Notes under the pieces: generated by a model
What the model saw: only the letters and a program-made list of their open reading frames with translations
Database searches by the model: none
Told to the model about the DNA's origin: nothing
Source: an uncultured Granulosicoccaceae bacterium
GTDB lineage: Bacteria; Pseudomonadota; Gammaproteobacteria; Granulosicoccales; Granulosicoccaceae
Direction of reading: 5' to 3'
NCBI GenBank assembly: GCA_938005265.1
Contig: CALLOA010000113.1
Span: forward strand, 1 to 64,000
Length of the DNA: 64,000 bases
Part shown: piece after piece, positions 8,640 to 18,594 of the stretch
How the letters are laid out: every line of letters starts with the position of its first letter
How positions within the stretch are numbered: position 1 is the first letter of the stretch
Made by a program: the position numbers and the translations under genes

Positions 8640-10145
8640 ATGACTAGTTTCTCGACTAGCTGCTATACCAACGAGCCGAAAACCTTCAAAATCCTTCGCC
8701 ATCAATCATCAGATGTTTTTGCCATGCTCGCTAAAAAGAAAAAGTACCTGATAAAAAACCCCGGCAAGTTGCGTGGCTGCGTAGAAAGTCTGCCTGTGCC
8801 GTCGGAAATGATTGATAATATTGAGAAGTTGCTAGTAGACATTGATCTGGCGGGCAAGTCCAGACAACAGTTAAGCCGGCGAATCGGAGCATTAAAGAAA
8901 GAAAATCAGTCGATTGAGGTCGAGCTTGCTCAAATGAAGCAGCTGAGCGAACAGGTAGAACAACTCGATGCGGCGATTGAAGAGGCACTGATTCAAGTTG
9001 ATGAGCGGCTGGACCCGCAGGATGAAAAACCGAGTCCAGCCATACAGCTGCGACAGCTGCCGGCGTTTATGCAAACGATTGCTGCAGCCAATGCCCAAGC
9101 CGGCAACCCGGATAGCCAAAGCATAACCATCACCGCGAAATTTGACGATATTGAATGGAACCAATATGTAAGTGCGCATAACGCCAATCACATCTACCAT
9201 GATTTGCGTTGGCGCGACGTCATTGAAACCAGCTTTGCACAAAAGACCCATTATTTGGTTGCGCGTGATCAATCCAATCGCATCGTCGGGGTTCTGCCAC
9301 TCGCTCAACTGCAAAGCGCACTTTTTGGCAAGTTCCTGATTTCCTTACCTTACTTCAACTACGGCGGGCCCTTGGCTGACGATATTGTGATCGCAAGGCA
9401 ATTGATAGAAGCGGCTGGAAGCTATTCCATCGAAGAGGAGCTGGAACATGTCGAACTCAGGGAAACGGTGCAACGGCCCGAATTACAATGCAAGAACCAC
9501 AAGATTTCCATGATCTTGCAGCTGCCTGAGAGTATGGAGGCTCTGTTGGAAAGTCTGGGAGCCAAACTGCGTTCACAGACGCGCCGAGCCGAACGTGCAG
9601 GTGCAATCAGCCGATTTGGAGGTATGGAATTGCTGGATGAGTTCTACTTTGTATTCAGTCGAAACATGAGAGACCTTGGAACACCCGTCTATTCCAAGCG
9701 ATTCTTTCAAAACATACTGGAATCATTCCCGAACGAAGCGTGCCTGCACGTCGTGGAAATCCAGGGTACACCAGCCGCTGCTGGTTTTTTGATCGCGCAT
9801 CGCGATACGGTAGAAATTCCATGGGCGTCGTCATTGCGGCGCTACAACAACCTGTCGGTAAATATGATGCTTTACCGCTCAGTATTGCAGTGGTCGATCA
9901 ACCAGGGATTCAGATTTTTTGATTTTGGGCGTTCGTCAGCAGACAGCGCCACTTTCCGATTCAAACAGCAATGGGGCAGTGAGCCTGTCCAGTTGCACTG
10001 GAATTATTACCTGGCTGAAGGCCGTGAATTACCATCACTTTCGCCAGATAACCCCAAGTTCGCGCTTTTCATCGCCATTTGGAAACGCCTACCGGTCTTT
10101 GCCAGCAACCTTATCGGCCCACATATAGTACGCAACCTACCCTAG
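8640..10145 (+). CDS. FemAB-family XrtA/PEP-CTERM-system-associated protein with coiled-coil N-terminal extension
   Basis: 501 residues. The last 340 or so match the GNAT-fold FemAB-like proteins of XrtA exopolysaccharide loci. Visible features are IYHDLRWRDVI, YFNYGGPL, LGAKLRSQTRRAER, FDFGRSSADSATFRFKQQWG and the terminal GPHIVRNLP. Residues 1-150 are extra: a basic start, then a heptad-rich coiled coil (about 70-125), then a Pro-rich linker. Family members are thought to acylate or aminoacylate polymer or lipid substrates, but the reaction is not proven. The extension could mediate oligomerisation. The ATG at 8640 gives the longest frame; a start at the Met near residue 29 cannot be excluded. 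Confidence 0.8.
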   Translation: MTSFSTSCYTNEPKTFKILRHQSSDVFAMLAKKKKYLIKNPGKLRGCVESLPVPSEMIDNIEKLLVDIDLAGKSRQQLSRRIGALKKENQSIEVELAQMKQLSEQVEQLDAAIEEALIQVDERLDPQDEKPSPAIQLRQLPAFMQTIAAANAQAGNPDSQSITITAKFDDIEWNQYVSAHNANHIYHDLRWRDVIETSFAQKTHYLVARDQSNRIVGVLPLAQLQSALFGKFLISLPYFNYGGPLADDIVIARQLIEAAGSYSIEEELEHVELRETVQRPELQCKNHKISMILQLPESMEALLESLGAKLRSQTRRAERAGAISRFGGMELLDEFYFVFSRNMRDLGTPVYSKRFFQNILESFPNEACLHVVEIQGTPAAAGFLIAHRDTVEIPWASSLRRYNNLSVNMMLYRSVLQWSINQGFRFFDFGRSSADSATFRFKQQWGSEPVQLHWNYYLAEGRELPSLSPDNPKFALFIAIWKRLPVFASNLIGPHIVRNLP

Positions 10146-10318
10146 GGTCCGGAGTCAGATAAATACTCTCTGCTGTCCGGGCAGCAAGATTCCCGGATAA
10201 CACGATTGCCAGTATCCTAAGCAAGCTCTTCTCAATCGAAAGCAGAATCATGGCTAACGTCCCACAAATTCTGGTGGGCAACCAGCAAAAGACGGGACAA
10301 AACCATCCCGGCAAACTG

Positions 10319-11440
10319 TCACGCCATCAATTCTTCAAACAATTCGCCATATTTTCGAGCTAGTGACTGGCCTGAGAAATCCTTCTCAATCAGTTTGCGG
10401 GCACGCTCACCGTGCAACTTTGCCGAAGCCGGATCGTTGAGAAACTTCTCACACTGATTTGCAAATTTTTCTACATCACCGAACTCTGCCAGCAAACCGG
10501 TATCACCCTCGAAAATCAGCTGATCAACGCCAAGGATGTTGTACGCCACGACAGGGCGCTTTAGCGACATCGCTTCCATCATTACCCGCGGAACGCCTTC
10601 GGAAGAGGACGTCATACAAAACAATTCAAGATCGCGCATCAGGTTGAGTCGATCATCGCGAAAACCCAGAAAATCCACACGCTCGGCGAGACCAAGGTCA
10701 CGCGCCTGCAGCTCCAAAGTTTCCTTTTCAACTCCATCACCAACAATCCGTAGACGCAATTCCGGAAACTTCGGAGCAAGTATCGCGAATGCCGACACCA
10801 GGTCTTTCACGTACTTGTGGCGAGCGAGCCTTCCGATGTAACCAATATATCTAACCCCTTCGGCGCTCGAATTCCCCGCTTGCTGAGGCTCCATTGCATC
10901 AATTTCTGTCAGATCGACTCCATTGGAAATCAGCCTCAATCGCTCCGGCTTGATGTCGAATGATTCGCAATACTCATATAGCTCAGGAGACAAGGGGGCA
11001 ACAATATCAAAGTACTTTAATGCCATTCCTCCAATCTTGAAGTACATGCCAAGCTTGAATGCCGGGTTGGATTCGTAGCCATGTGCAGTTGCCACGCACT
11101 TTATACCGGTCTTTTTAGCGGCGATCAGGCCCAAAATGTCGGATTTGTACCCGTGGGTATGAATAATGTCGACGTTTTTCTCTCGAATCATGCGACAAAG
11201 TTCAGGTATTGTGCGCAAACTTAAACGGCCGTATTCCTGAAGAACATGAGTGTCTCCAACAGCTGACGGGTACATTTTTACCAGCGGGTTATCAGAATTT
11301 GAATCCGGGCTGGTCAGCACCATATCGCCTTGGAAACGGTCAGTGTCGAGACTGTTTACCAGAGCCAGTATCCATCGCTCAGCGCCATAGAAACCGCTGG
11401 GACAGATAAATTGCATTACATTTATTTTTTTCGAGGACAT
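10319..11440 (-). CDS. Glycosyltransferase family 4
   Basis: 373 residues with the GT-B layout. The N-terminal Rossmann-like half includes FYGAERWILALVNSL and IIHTHGYKSDILG; the C-terminal half includes YIGYIGRLARHKYVKDLV, LRIVGDG, VDFLGFRDD and the E-x7-E motif EGVPRVMMEAM. GT4 enzymes transfer a sugar from a nucleotide donor with retention, here presumably onto the lipid-linked exopolysaccharide unit on the cytoplasmic face. It stands alone on the minus strand, opposite the flippase gene. Donor and linkage cannot be read from sequence. Confidence 0.85.
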   Translation of the reverse strand: MSSKKINVMQFICPSGFYGAERWILALVNSLDTDRFQGDMVLTSPDSNSDNPLVKMYPSAVGDTHVLQEYGRLSLRTIPELCRMIREKNVDIIHTHGYKSDILGLIAAKKTGIKCVATAHGYESNPAFKLGMYFKIGGMALKYFDIVAPLSPELYEYCESFDIKPERLRLISNGVDLTEIDAMEPQQAGNSSAEGVRYIGYIGRLARHKYVKDLVSAFAILAPKFPELRLRIVGDGVEKETLELQARDLGLAERVDFLGFRDDRLNLMRDLELFCMTSSSEGVPRVMMEAMSLKRPVVAYNILGVDQLIFEGDTGLLAEFGDVEKFANQCEKFLNDPASAKLHGERARKLIEKDFSGQSLARKYGELFEELMA

Positions 11441-12136
11441 GGCGTCGCAGGTAGGCAGAATCGGATATTTAAATGACAGCAGGAAGATATCACTTGTTAG
11501 TAAACCTCGCCTTACTGAATACGTCGGTATGAGAACAGCACTCTGAAAGCATCAGTCAACAATTCCACCATTCCATTGCAAAAACCAGTGGCGTGTCACC
11601 TTTTTGTAACCGTTGGCGGATATTTCATAATGAGGCCATCAACAAAAGGCGGGTGAATGTCGATTCAGACAAGTTAAAACGGTTAAATGAAGTTAACAGT
11701 CTTTGGCTTAACTTCGAACGTTGCTAAACTACGCGCTATTCACAAAAAGACCTTGATGGCTTAGGTATTATTTCGCCTCGATTGGGATGTTTGTTTTGGC
11801 CGGATTTTTCAAAACCGAGCCAGTTAGAAACCAAGCCAGCTAACAAAGTGTGGTTGGCAATCAAAGCGTCATTTAAAGTAATGATCCCCGTGGGCGACAC
11901 AAACAAGAGCGACAGGGATTTCTCAGCTGGATTATCCGGGTATATAGCTGCTTTGACAAACAAACTGCCTTTCAGGGACAAATTTGGCAACAAATTTTTA
12001 CCCGGATCTTATTTTAGATTTATTCGCTTATCTGGTGGCCGGTCTAGAACATCAAGGCTGTGAATCCGTTTCTGCCACCGATTTAACCACAACAAAAAAT
12101 CACCCATGAAATTGCACACAAAGCCAAGGCCATACA
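11441..12136. other. Divergent intergenic region with GTTAA boxes
   Basis: 696 bp between the divergent GT4 and flippase genes. AAGTTAA occurs at 11671-11677 and 11690-11696, GGTTAAA at 11681-11687, and the inverted copy TTAACTT at 11708-11714, forming a compact cluster that could bind a regulator. Overlapping open frames at 11736-12063 on both strands have no family features and I do not call them genes. Confidence 0.45.
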
Positions 12137-13648
12137 GTGCTTAGAACAATCGTACGCAATCTCTCTGCTAACTATATTGGCATAGCCGGCAATATCCTTG
12201 TGGCGTTCATGTTGACACCTTTCGTCATCCGGACGCTCGGCGATGAAATGTATGGTATCTGGACAATTATCGCGGCCCTGGGTGCATACCTGACGCTGTG
12301 CGATGTCGGTCTGGTATCTGCCATCACCAAATACATTTCTCATGGCAATCGGCTGGAAGAGAAAGGCCATGTCGCAAAAGTGGTTTCATGCGCAGCAGTA
12401 ATTGCCATCCCCATAGCACTATTTCTGTTTCTCCTGAGCCCGTTTACCGGGCAAGCGCTAATGCGCGTCATGAATATCAATGAAGCGCACTACAAGATAA
12501 TTGTTATTGCGACAATGATGACGACAATAGAAGTGGGCATATTTGTCTTTGCCGGACTGTTTCGCGGCATCATCCTAGGATTACAACGCAATGACGTAGA
12601 GAATCTTATCCAGCTAAGCGTACTTGGATTAAGGGCTATTGGTATCTACTTGGTTCTTTCCCAGGGTTTTGGCTTACTGGGTATGGCCAGTGTCATGCTC
12701 ACCTGCATGATTACAGCCTCAATGGCATCGTTCGTATTCTCACGCAAGCTCATGCCAGACTCGAAGCTCTCCGTATCGATGGTTGATCGGGAGGGTGTAT
12801 CCATGGTTCGAAAATTCAGTGGTGCTTCATTTCTATCGATGGTTGCCGGCCAGCTGATCTTCTATAGCGACTCATTCGTTGTAGGCCATTACCTAACTGC
12901 TGCAGCCGTTACTTACTATGCAGTGGCCTGGACATTAAAGGAGTACACAAACAGCTTGATGGTGGCAACCCATCGGGTATTTATTCCAGTGTTCAGCAAC
13001 TTGTCTACTGGCGACAACGAAACTTTACTCAGTCACTTTTTCAAGTCCAAGCGTTATATGCTGGTTATGTCAAACCTTCTATGCTTGGGCTTACTGATAT
13101 TAGGTGATCGCTTTCTGGCTATTTGGCTGGGGGAAAAATATGCTGTGACCAGTGGTGCTATTCTGATGGTATTGTTCGCAGCACAACTGATTCGTGGCCC
13201 GCAACTTATAAGCTATGCACTTCTTCAGGGCATCGGCAAGCACCAATTGTATGCCAGACTGGAACTTGTATTTGCTGTATTAAATCTGCTACTGAGCATT
13301 GTACTTGTGCAGAAAATGGGATTGATTGGAGTCGCCATAGCTACTGCCTTTACGCAGATGGTGTTTTATGGTTTTGTGTCCCCTATGCTACTGAACAAAG
13401 CAATGGGAATTTCTATGTCGACTTATATACGTGAGACCTATGGCAAAACCCTCATACCAGCGATTGGTATCACGATAGTCCTACTGATAATCAAATCGAA
13501 CTTTCACATTGACTCATTTCTTGAGCTTTTATCCGCAGGCGCTATCGGTGGGCTGATATATATGGTACTGGTGTACTACACGGCTCTCTCTGGTGACGAG
13601 AAGCGATGGGTTGTTGATCAGATAGGTCAACGTATGCAACGAGCCTGA
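12137..13648 (+). CDS. Wzx-like oligosaccharide flippase (MOP superfamily)
   Basis: 503 residues from a GTG start; the hydrophobic protein begins immediately (VRNLSANYIGIAGNILVAFMLTPFVIRTLG), as in polysaccharide transport proteins. About 12-14 membrane helices are spread over the length. It should flip undecaprenyl-linked repeat units across the inner membrane for the surrounding exopolysaccharide pathway. It is followed after 91 bp by the asparagine-synthase-like gene on the same strand. No Wzy polymerase is recognisable in the window. Confidence 0.85.
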   Translation: MLRTIVRNLSANYIGIAGNILVAFMLTPFVIRTLGDEMYGIWTIIAALGAYLTLCDVGLVSAITKYISHGNRLEEKGHVAKVVSCAAVIAIPIALFLFLLSPFTGQALMRVMNINEAHYKIIVIATMMTTIEVGIFVFAGLFRGIILGLQRNDVENLIQLSVLGLRAIGIYLVLSQGFGLLGMASVMLTCMITASMASFVFSRKLMPDSKLSVSMVDREGVSMVRKFSGASFLSMVAGQLIFYSDSFVVGHYLTAAAVTYYAVAWTLKEYTNSLMVATHRVFIPVFSNLSTGDNETLLSHFFKSKRYMLVMSNLLCLGLLILGDRFLAIWLGEKYAVTSGAILMVLFAAQLIRGPQLISYALLQGIGKHQLYARLELVFAVLNLLLSIVLVQKMGLIGVAIATAFTQMVFYGFVSPMLLNKAMGISMSTYIRETYGKTLIPAIGITIVLLIIKSNFHIDSFLELLSAGAIGGLIYMVLVYYTALSGDEKRWVVDQIGQRMQRA

Positions 13649-13739
13649 TGTTGCAATCAAGTTGCCCGTTAAGCCCCTTGCAGCACATGCAATACACTAA
13701 AACTACTATGGCAATTCAAAACACTGCAGGATTTATAGC

Positions 13740-15623
13740 ATGTGCGGTATAGCCGGATTTACCAGAACTGAATCGAGCCGTTACCCGGCCGATGAGATAC
13801 TGGACAAAATGGGCAATGCAATTATTCACCGTGGACCGGATTCATCTGGTAACTACGTGGATGATCATGTTGCGTTACGCCACCAACGTCTGAGCATTAT
13901 TGACCTCTCACCCACTGGCCATCAACCCATGCTCTCCAATGACCGACGCTACGTCACGGTCTACAATGGCGAAATTTATAACTTTCGTGAGCTTCGAGAA
14001 GAGTTAGAGCGAGATGGTCATCAATTCAGGGGGCAGTCTGACACAGAGGTGTTGATCGCACTGTATGAGCGTATCGGTAAAGCAGTACTGGACCGAATCA
14101 ATGGATTTTATGCACTTGCTATCTGGGACACGGTTGAACAATCATTATTTCTGGCGCGAGACCGTCTGGGAAAAAAACCGCTCTACTACAGTTACACCAA
14201 CGGTCAATTAGTTTTTGCATCCGAAATAAAGGCAATGCTCCAGGTACCGGGGATGGAACGTACGATCAACAAGGAAGCGATGGTAGATTTCTTCCACTAT
14301 CAATACGTACCTGATACAAAATGTATTTTTTCCAATATGAACAAGTTGCCTGCCGGACACTGGATGGAATTAAAAAATGGCAAACTCGAGGTTAAACAAT
14401 ATTGGGACATTTCATTTTCCGGTAAAACTGCGGAAAGCGAAGAACAAATCACTACTACACTACTGGAAAGTCTGGATAAAAGCGTCAAGTCCAGAATGAT
14501 CAGCGATGTACCATTGGGCGCTTTTCTCAGTGGCGGCGTAGATTCAAGTGCCATTGTTGGCTTAATGGCCGAGGCTTCAGAAAATCCGATCAAAACCTGT
14601 TCGATCGGCTTTGACGAAGAACGATTCAATGAGCTTGAGCATTCAAAAAAAATCGCCGATCAATTTGGTACGAATCACAACGAATACATAGCCAAGCAGA
14701 ATCTTGAGAGTGACTTTTTACAGATTACACGTTACTTTGATGAGCCATTCGCAGATGCATCACTGATTCCAACCTACTACGTTTCTCAGTTGGCAAAAAA
14801 AACGGTAACTGTTGCCATTTCAGGCGACGGTGGTGACGAGAATTTCGCTGGCTATTCTAAATACCAGATTGATTTTCAGGAAAACCGCCTAAGAAACAGG
14901 ATCCCACCTGTGCTGCGACGCACTCTATTGAAACCTCTGGCCAATCTGATTGGGCGACCAAACAACACGCTGTTGCGAAAGGCTAATTCCTTGCTATCAA
15001 CACTATCCGCGGAACCTGACCGTGCCTTTTTCACAACCAACTCCTTCTTCAATGAAGAGTTGTGGCAGAAAATAATTAACGATGATTTGCGCAATGCGAT
15101 CGGTGACTACGACCCGGCTGAATACACCCGCCAGTACTATCGTTCAGCCGATACAGATGATCATCTGTCCAAATTATTATACACAGACATCAAGACCTAC
15201 CTTGTCGGTGATATTCTTGTGAAAGTTGATCGTATGAGTATGGCCAATTCACTCGAAACCCGCGCCCCGCTTCTGGATTACCAGATGATGGAATACGTTG
15301 CCACAATACCGTCGGATTTCAAATTACATAAGGGTGAAACGAAGTACATTCTGAAAAAATCACTGGAAAAACTACTTCCCTACGACATTCTGTACCGTAA
15401 AAAAATGGGTTTCAGCATTCCACTTGCCGACTGGTTAACACATGAGTTTAACGAGCTTTTTGAAGAATATGTTTTAGCCAGCGATGCTGGTATCTCAAAC
15501 TTCTTTGATATGAAGGTGGTTAAAAACATCTGGCAAGCCCATCTTTCAGGCAACCACAATTATGCTGACGAACTCTGGAGCCTGCTGATTTTTGAAACCT
15601 GGTGGCGAAACTACGCGGCTTGA
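13740..15623 (+). CDS. asnB: Asparagine synthase-like amidotransferase of the XrtA exopolysaccharide system
   Basis: 627 residues. Cys2 (MCGIAGF) is the glutaminase nucleophile after Met removal, the class-II glutaminase domain spans about 2-205, and the synthetase domain has the PP-loop SGGVDSS near 263-269 plus SGDGGDENFAGY. Both active sites appear intact. Relatives in EpsH/XrtA loci are called amidotransferase 1 and may amidate a sugar acid or other precursor rather than make free asparagine. The gene sits between the flippase and a GT4 gene, supporting an exopolysaccharide role. The asnB symbol reflects family, not proven substrate. Confidence 0.85.
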   Translation: MCGIAGFTRTESSRYPADEILDKMGNAIIHRGPDSSGNYVDDHVALRHQRLSIIDLSPTGHQPMLSNDRRYVTVYNGEIYNFRELREELERDGHQFRGQSDTEVLIALYERIGKAVLDRINGFYALAIWDTVEQSLFLARDRLGKKPLYYSYTNGQLVFASEIKAMLQVPGMERTINKEAMVDFFHYQYVPDTKCIFSNMNKLPAGHWMELKNGKLEVKQYWDISFSGKTAESEEQITTTLLESLDKSVKSRMISDVPLGAFLSGGVDSSAIVGLMAEASENPIKTCSIGFDEERFNELEHSKKIADQFGTNHNEYIAKQNLESDFLQITRYFDEPFADASLIPTYYVSQLAKKTVTVAISGDGGDENFAGYSKYQIDFQENRLRNRIPPVLRRTLLKPLANLIGRPNNTLLRKANSLLSTLSAEPDRAFFTTNSFFNEELWQKIINDDLRNAIGDYDPAEYTRQYYRSADTDDHLSKLLYTDIKTYLVGDILVKVDRMSMANSLETRAPLLDYQMMEYVATIPSDFKLHKGETKYILKKSLEKLLPYDILYRKKMGFSIPLADWLTHEFNELFEEYVLASDAGISNFFDMKVVKNIWQAHLSGNHNYADELWSLLIFETWWRNYAA

Positions 15624-15651
15624 GTTTACGATAACCAAAGCGATTATTCTC

Positions 15652-16782
15652 ATGCCAACTAAAATTGTTCATCTAACCCATTCCATGGAGATTGGTGGCA
15701 CCGAGCAAGTCATTATGCAGTTGGTTCAAGGCCTTGATGCTACCAGATTTACCAACGTCATTACCTGTATCGATGGCGCTATCGGAGAGATGGGGCGCTT
15801 GCTTGAAGAGCAGGACTATACAATTCACAGCCTTTCGCGCAACGATGGTTTTGATAAAACCCTCATCAAGGATATTCGTACCATCCTGAAATCCGAGAAG
15901 GCAGATATCGTTCACTGCCATCAATATACACCCTACTGTTACGGTGCGCTGGCTGCTATTGGTCTTCCAACCAAGGTAGTGTTTACTGAACATGGCCGAT
16001 TTTACCCGGACGTTTATACCTGGAAACGCAGAGCTGTTAATCAGCTACTGGCGAGACTAACCGATGCCATAGTGTCGATATCGGAAGCCACACGTAAAGC
16101 ATTGATTAAATATGAATGGTTACCCGCAAGCCAAATATCAGTTATTTACAATGGAATGAAACTGGATAGAACATCCGCTGATGCAACAGTAGCGCGAAGC
16201 ACTATCAACTCAATTCAACCGCAATATTTAAAACAAGGTGATGTGGTGATTGGTACGGTTGCCAGACTGGATCCGATAAAAAACCATGCCATGATGATTC
16301 GCACTTTGGTGCGGCTACAGAAAAACCATCCAAACAGCCGCCTTGTCATTGTTGGCGACGGCCCGGAACGTGGAAAGCTGGAGCAGCTGGTTGAAGAACA
16401 CGACGTCCAACATGCCGTTTTATTTACTGGCTTTCAAAATAACACCCCTGATTTTATATCTTGCTTCGACATTTTTTTACTGACATCGGATAGTGAGGGC
16501 ACATCGATGACATTGCTGGAAGCTATGGCTTTTGCCAGGCCCTGCATCGTAACGCAGGTCGGTGGCAACCCTGAACTAATCCAGCAAGACAGGAACGGGA
16601 TTTTGATTCAGCGTAACGATGATGAGCAACTGCTTGGAGCACTTGAATCGCTACTGGCAGACCGGCAAAACGGGAATGAACTGGGTAAACAGGCAAGTAA
16701 AGACTTCGACGCTCGATTCGAACTTCGACACATGATAAAAGGTTATGACGACTTGTACACCCGACTGATTGCCCGGGGTTAA
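15652..16782 (+). CDS. Glycosyltransferase family 4
   Basis: 376 residues from the ATG at 15652, 28 bp after the amidotransferase stop; an upstream in-frame ATG inside that gene is less likely. The N-terminus IVHLTHSMEIGGTEQVIMQL is typical of GT4 acceptor domains. The C-terminal half has VIGTVARLDPIKNH, LVIVGDGPE and the E-x7-E motif EGTSMTLLEAM. It is similar in style to the sugar transferases of XrtA loci and is probably co-transcribed with the flippase and asnB-like genes. The donor is not predictable. Confidence 0.85.
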   Translation: MPTKIVHLTHSMEIGGTEQVIMQLVQGLDATRFTNVITCIDGAIGEMGRLLEEQDYTIHSLSRNDGFDKTLIKDIRTILKSEKADIVHCHQYTPYCYGALAAIGLPTKVVFTEHGRFYPDVYTWKRRAVNQLLARLTDAIVSISEATRKALIKYEWLPASQISVIYNGMKLDRTSADATVARSTINSIQPQYLKQGDVVIGTVARLDPIKNHAMMIRTLVRLQKNHPNSRLVIVGDGPERGKLEQLVEEHDVQHAVLFTGFQNNTPDFISCFDIFLLTSDSEGTSMTLLEAMAFARPCIVTQVGGNPELIQQDRNGILIQRNDDEQLLGALESLLADRQNGNELGKQASKDFDARFELRHMIKGYDDLYTRLIARG

Positions 16783-16914
16783 GAGAGTACCACTTTACCA
16801 ACACCAACCTTCAGATAACAAACTTGTAGATCCACAATCCTTCACAACCATTAACCTTACTTGCAGGAGCTTTACAAAGCTTAAGAGTCAAAGAGAATGA
16901 CGACTCTGCTAGTA

Positions 16915-16946
16915 GGTATTTCAGGATTGAGGTATTTCAGGATTGA
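16915..16946. repeat. 16-bp tandem duplication across a stop codon
   Basis: GGTATTTCAGGATTGA occurs at 16915-16930 and 16931-16946, perfect and adjacent. The deacetylase gene ends inside it, so its last residues (NPEIPQS) are encoded by the two copies in different frames. Confidence 0.9.
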
Positions 16947-17898
16947 AAATATTGTCCATCCTGTCCCAGGCAAAATCTCTGAGAAGTTTCTCAACTTTTC
17001 CGTAGGTGGAATCCAGATTTACATAGTGGCGAAATTGCGTTTTGCGGTTCACCTGTTTCTGGCGTGGTTGATCGGGGTCGATCTCCCATGGATGAAAGTA
17101 AAATACGCCTGCCTCCCCGTCTACAACATTGACCTTGTTGATCGCCCAGCGGCTAACACTATAGGGGTAGAGGCGAAACCAACCCCCTCCCCCACAAGGG
17201 ACATTGCGCTGCCCAATCCTTACAGTTGTAATGGGTACTTCAAGAAGCTTACCTTCACTGCGTTGATGTGCAAACCTTGGCGCATCAGGCATACCATACA
17301 AATCGTGTTTTATCGGTGCGATACTCGAACTGTAGGTGTATCCCGCTTCCCTGAGCACGTCGTGAGCCCACAAATTGGATTTGTTGATTGAATAACTGGG
17401 GGCTCTAAATCCATAGACACGCTGACCAACAACCTGCTCAAGGACATCACGTGACGTAGTCACATCGATTAAAAACTGATCACGGGTCTGTTTTGTCACC
17501 ATCACATGTTCACTGCCATGGCTGGCAATTTCATGCCCTTGTTCAGCAATGCGTTTCGTCATTGCCGGAAAATTCTCAGCGACCCACCCTAGCGTAAAAA
17601 AGGTTCCTTTGACCGAGTATTTATCAAACAATTCGAGAATACGATCGACATTTGCTTCCACACGATACTCAAAGCCACCCCAGCTTGAACGCGGGATGTA
17701 GGGTTCAAATGCGGACACCTGAAAGTAGTCTTCGACATCAACCGTCATGGCATTGAGAATTCTACCGGTCTCAAAACAGATACTTGGTGGCGGTTTTGCA
17801 CTGTGCGACTGATGCTCAATTGACGCTTTCGAAGCACAGCCAGAGCCTGGAGCCGCATCATATTCAATGCGGTTGGTTATAGAATTAGTTTCAGACAT
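16921..17898 (-). CDS. XrtA-system polysaccharide deacetylase (NodB fold, DUF3473)
   Basis: 325 residues. After a 50-residue variable leader comes the NodB domain: TVDVEDYFQ (metal-binding Asp), SHGSEH (metal-binding histidines) and GFRAPSYS. The C-terminal DUF3473 part has VPCGGGGWFRLYP and FYFHPWEIDPDQPR. It should remove N-acetyl groups from the exopolysaccharide. No clear signal peptide is seen, as is usual for this subfamily. It converges on the GT4 gene at 16782. The stop codon falls within a 16-bp tandem duplication, so the C-terminus has probably been altered recently. Confidence 0.9.
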   Translation of the reverse strand: MSETNSITNRIEYDAAPGSGCASKASIEHQSHSAKPPPSICFETGRILNAMTVDVEDYFQVSAFEPYIPRSSWGGFEYRVEANVDRILELFDKYSVKGTFFTLGWVAENFPAMTKRIAEQGHEIASHGSEHVMVTKQTRDQFLIDVTTSRDVLEQVVGQRVYGFRAPSYSINKSNLWAHDVLREAGYTYSSSIAPIKHDLYGMPDAPRFAHQRSEGKLLEVPITTVRIGQRNVPCGGGGWFRLYPYSVSRWAINKVNVVDGEAGVFYFHPWEIDPDQPRQKQVNRKTQFRHYVNLDSTYGKVEKLLRDFAWDRMDNIFNPEIPQS

Positions 17899-18594
17899 AA
17901 ATTAAGACGACTGTTATTGCCATCACCCGAGTCAATCTGTGCTGCTCACAACGTTCATGAACACCAGTGATTAGTTATTGGTAGTTGTTGAATCCTTTCT
18001 TTTTTTTCTTCTTTCTTTCTTCCTTCGTATCACCCAGCAGGAAAATTACGGCCTGCTGCAACTGCCTGATCAGCTACCTGGAATGCAATAGCAGGTCAGA
18101 ACAGCGACAAGTATTATCTCTAACTATCCTTGACCAAAACGGAACAAGGCTGTGCATTACCGTTCTAATTCGAGAAAAAATCGTGATTTTCAGCACATAT
18201 CCCTAAGCCCGGACACAATAAAGGGCTGAGGGCGGTAAGGCGAACAAAATTCAATATTATTATACTACACATTGTGCCATCCTCCAGCAGAACCGCATAA
18301 AATTACCTGTGGGACAATGGCTGCCATGTCACCCTGAGTCTATATCCAGATAGTCTCCAAAACCTGCTTGTAGCAGCAAGCATTTTGCAGATATTCGCAT
18401 TTATACCAGCAGATGTAAGAAGCCAGACAAACTATACTGATGCCTTGGCTGCTCTTGCTGCTTCCCGACTCCATCACTGACTTCATGGGAAGCAAGCCAG
18501 TTAAATACAAAGCTTTGATTTATTTGCCAAGCAACTGTCATATCATGCTCCCGAACTCTTCTCTGATCCACCAACCAGCCATTACAACTCGCCA
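17899..18594. other. Intergenic region with pyrimidine tract and hairpin
   Basis: 696 bp, gene-free as far as I can tell. It contains a 33-nt T/C-only run at about 17994-18026, directly upstream of the deacetylase start, and a stable hairpin at 18201-18232. Confidence 0.5.
18201..18232. repeat. Stable hairpin, 9 bp plus one mismatch
   Basis: CCCTAAGCCC (18201-18210) pairs with GGGCTGAGGG (18223-18232) except for one A-G mismatch, with a 12-nt loop. No T run follows on either strand. It may belong to a structured leader or an unannotated small RNA. Confidence 0.4.

Noticed and set aside
11736-12063. Overlapping open frames on both strands
   Set aside because: Short, no family features, and inside a promoter-like spacer.
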